A stretch of 64,000 nt of DNA from Linnemannia elongata (taxonomy: Eukaryota > Mortierellomycota > Mortierellomycetes > Mortierellales > Mortierellaceae). The notes below the pieces were generated by a model. That model did not search any database. It saw only the letters and a program-made list of their open reading frames with translations, and was not told the origin of the DNA. Of this stretch, positions 63,649 through 64,000 are shown piece by piece. Positions within the stretch are counted from its first letter, which is position 1. Each line of letters begins with the position of its first letter. Made by a program: the position numbers and the translations under genes. The stretch lies in NCBI GenBank assembly GCA_036320915.1, contig JAXBDG010000020.1, forward strand, positions 620,001-684,000, given 5' to 3'.

Positions 63649-64000
63649 TCATCGACTAAAGGTCTTGGACAGATCATGACGACGCGTGTCGAGCCACATT
63701 AAAGTCTCGAGCTCATACGCTCCACCACAATCCATCCACCGGAGCTTGGGCAGCTCTTTCAACAGCTGGATCAGATCCTTTGACGACAATCTTTGGTTCA
63801 GACGGGGGAGGTCCAGTGTCTCCAGATCGGGGTACAAACTGCTTCGCCTTTTTTTACAGGTGTGGTTGCCAGTGGAGGAGATGACAGGTGCGTTACAAGT
63901 GGCACAAAGAACAGGCGCTTGTGGTCCCTCGCTACCACCACCAGATTCTGCCTCGTGTCGCTGTCGATACGCGTCTAGTTCCTCCTGCTTCAATCGTTCA
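63649..64000 (-). CDS. 3' end of a Cys/Leu-rich protein gene (cut by window end)
   Basis: The last about 117 codons of a minus-strand gene are present, open to the window edge. A Gln/Glu helix (KQEELDAYRQRHEAE) leads into CATCNAPVISSTGNHTC, whose C-x2-C and H-x-C spacing could bind zinc. It then reads LYPDLETLDLPRLNQRL, LIQLLKELPKLRWMDCGG and LETLMWLDTRRHD. The alternating Leu pattern looks like terminal leucine-rich repeats, as in F-box/LRR proteins of this fungal group. That identity is only suggestive without the N-terminus. The stop codon TGA is at 63651-63649. Confidence 0.7.
   Translation of the reverse strand, partial: ERLKQEELDAYRQRHEAESGGGSEGPQAPVLCATCNAPVISSTGNHTCKKRRSSLYPDLETLDLPRLNQRLSSKDLIQLLKELPKLRWMDCGGAYELETLMWLDTRRHDLSKTFSR

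Overview
The window is nuclear DNA from a filamentous fungus. I favour an early-diverging lineage of the Mortierellomycota or Mucoromycota type. This rests on spliceosomal introns with GTRNGT-like donors and AG acceptors, a fungal gene set (a BFR1 homologue, a GPI-anchored Ser/Thr-rich wall protein, a peroxisomal acyl-CoA oxidase, a mitochondrial ClpX), CT-rich promoters and leaders, and many long homopolymer and GA tracts outside exons. The lineage is inference. No rRNA, tRNA, CRISPR array, transposase or reverse transcriptase could be supported.

Left part (1-6060): 5' portion of a mitochondrial ClpX gene (minus, cut by the window edge), the DEAH helicase Prp43/DHX15 (minus), and a small two-pass membrane protein (plus). 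From 6061 to 18143 there is a 12 kb stretch with no supportable gene. It holds microsatellites, homopolymers and a local excess of ACGCGT hexamers. A 2-oxoglutarate/Fe(II) oxygenase (plus) follows at 18144-20259.

Middle part (20.8-36.5 kb): a compact run of housekeeping genes, namely ribosomal protein eL18 (minus), the ribosome-associated CCDC124/Lso2 homologue (plus), the mRNP/polysome protein Bfr1 (minus) and mitochondrial ATP synthase beta (plus). Two divergent promoters link eL18 with CCDC124 and Bfr1 with ATP2. Next come a peroxisomal acyl-CoA oxidase with a perfect N-terminal PTS2 and a short-chain dehydrogenase.

Right part: a GPI-anchored secreted protein (minus); a 16-exon secreted serine hydrolase of prolyl-oligopeptidase type (minus), whose exons all join in phase to give about 1055 residues; PEX7, the PTS2 receptor (plus); and an intronless Ser/Gln-rich coiled-coil protein (plus). 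Another gene-free stretch of about 9 kb (49.5-58.75 kb) leads to a four-finger C2H2 transcription factor with a His-Ser-rich tail. An AN1-like zinc-finger protein and the 3' end of a Cys/Leu-rich gene, both minus, close the window.

The clearest biological link is peroxisomal: the oxidase carries the signal that PEX7 recognises, and the two genes lie about 10 kb apart. I found no convincing new multi-gene system. The best leads are the PTS2 oxidase, the 16-exon hydrolase, the two gene-free stretches and the eL18/CCDC124/Bfr1/ATP2 arrangement. All splice sites were assigned by eye from donor/acceptor motifs, reading-frame continuity and family knowledge.
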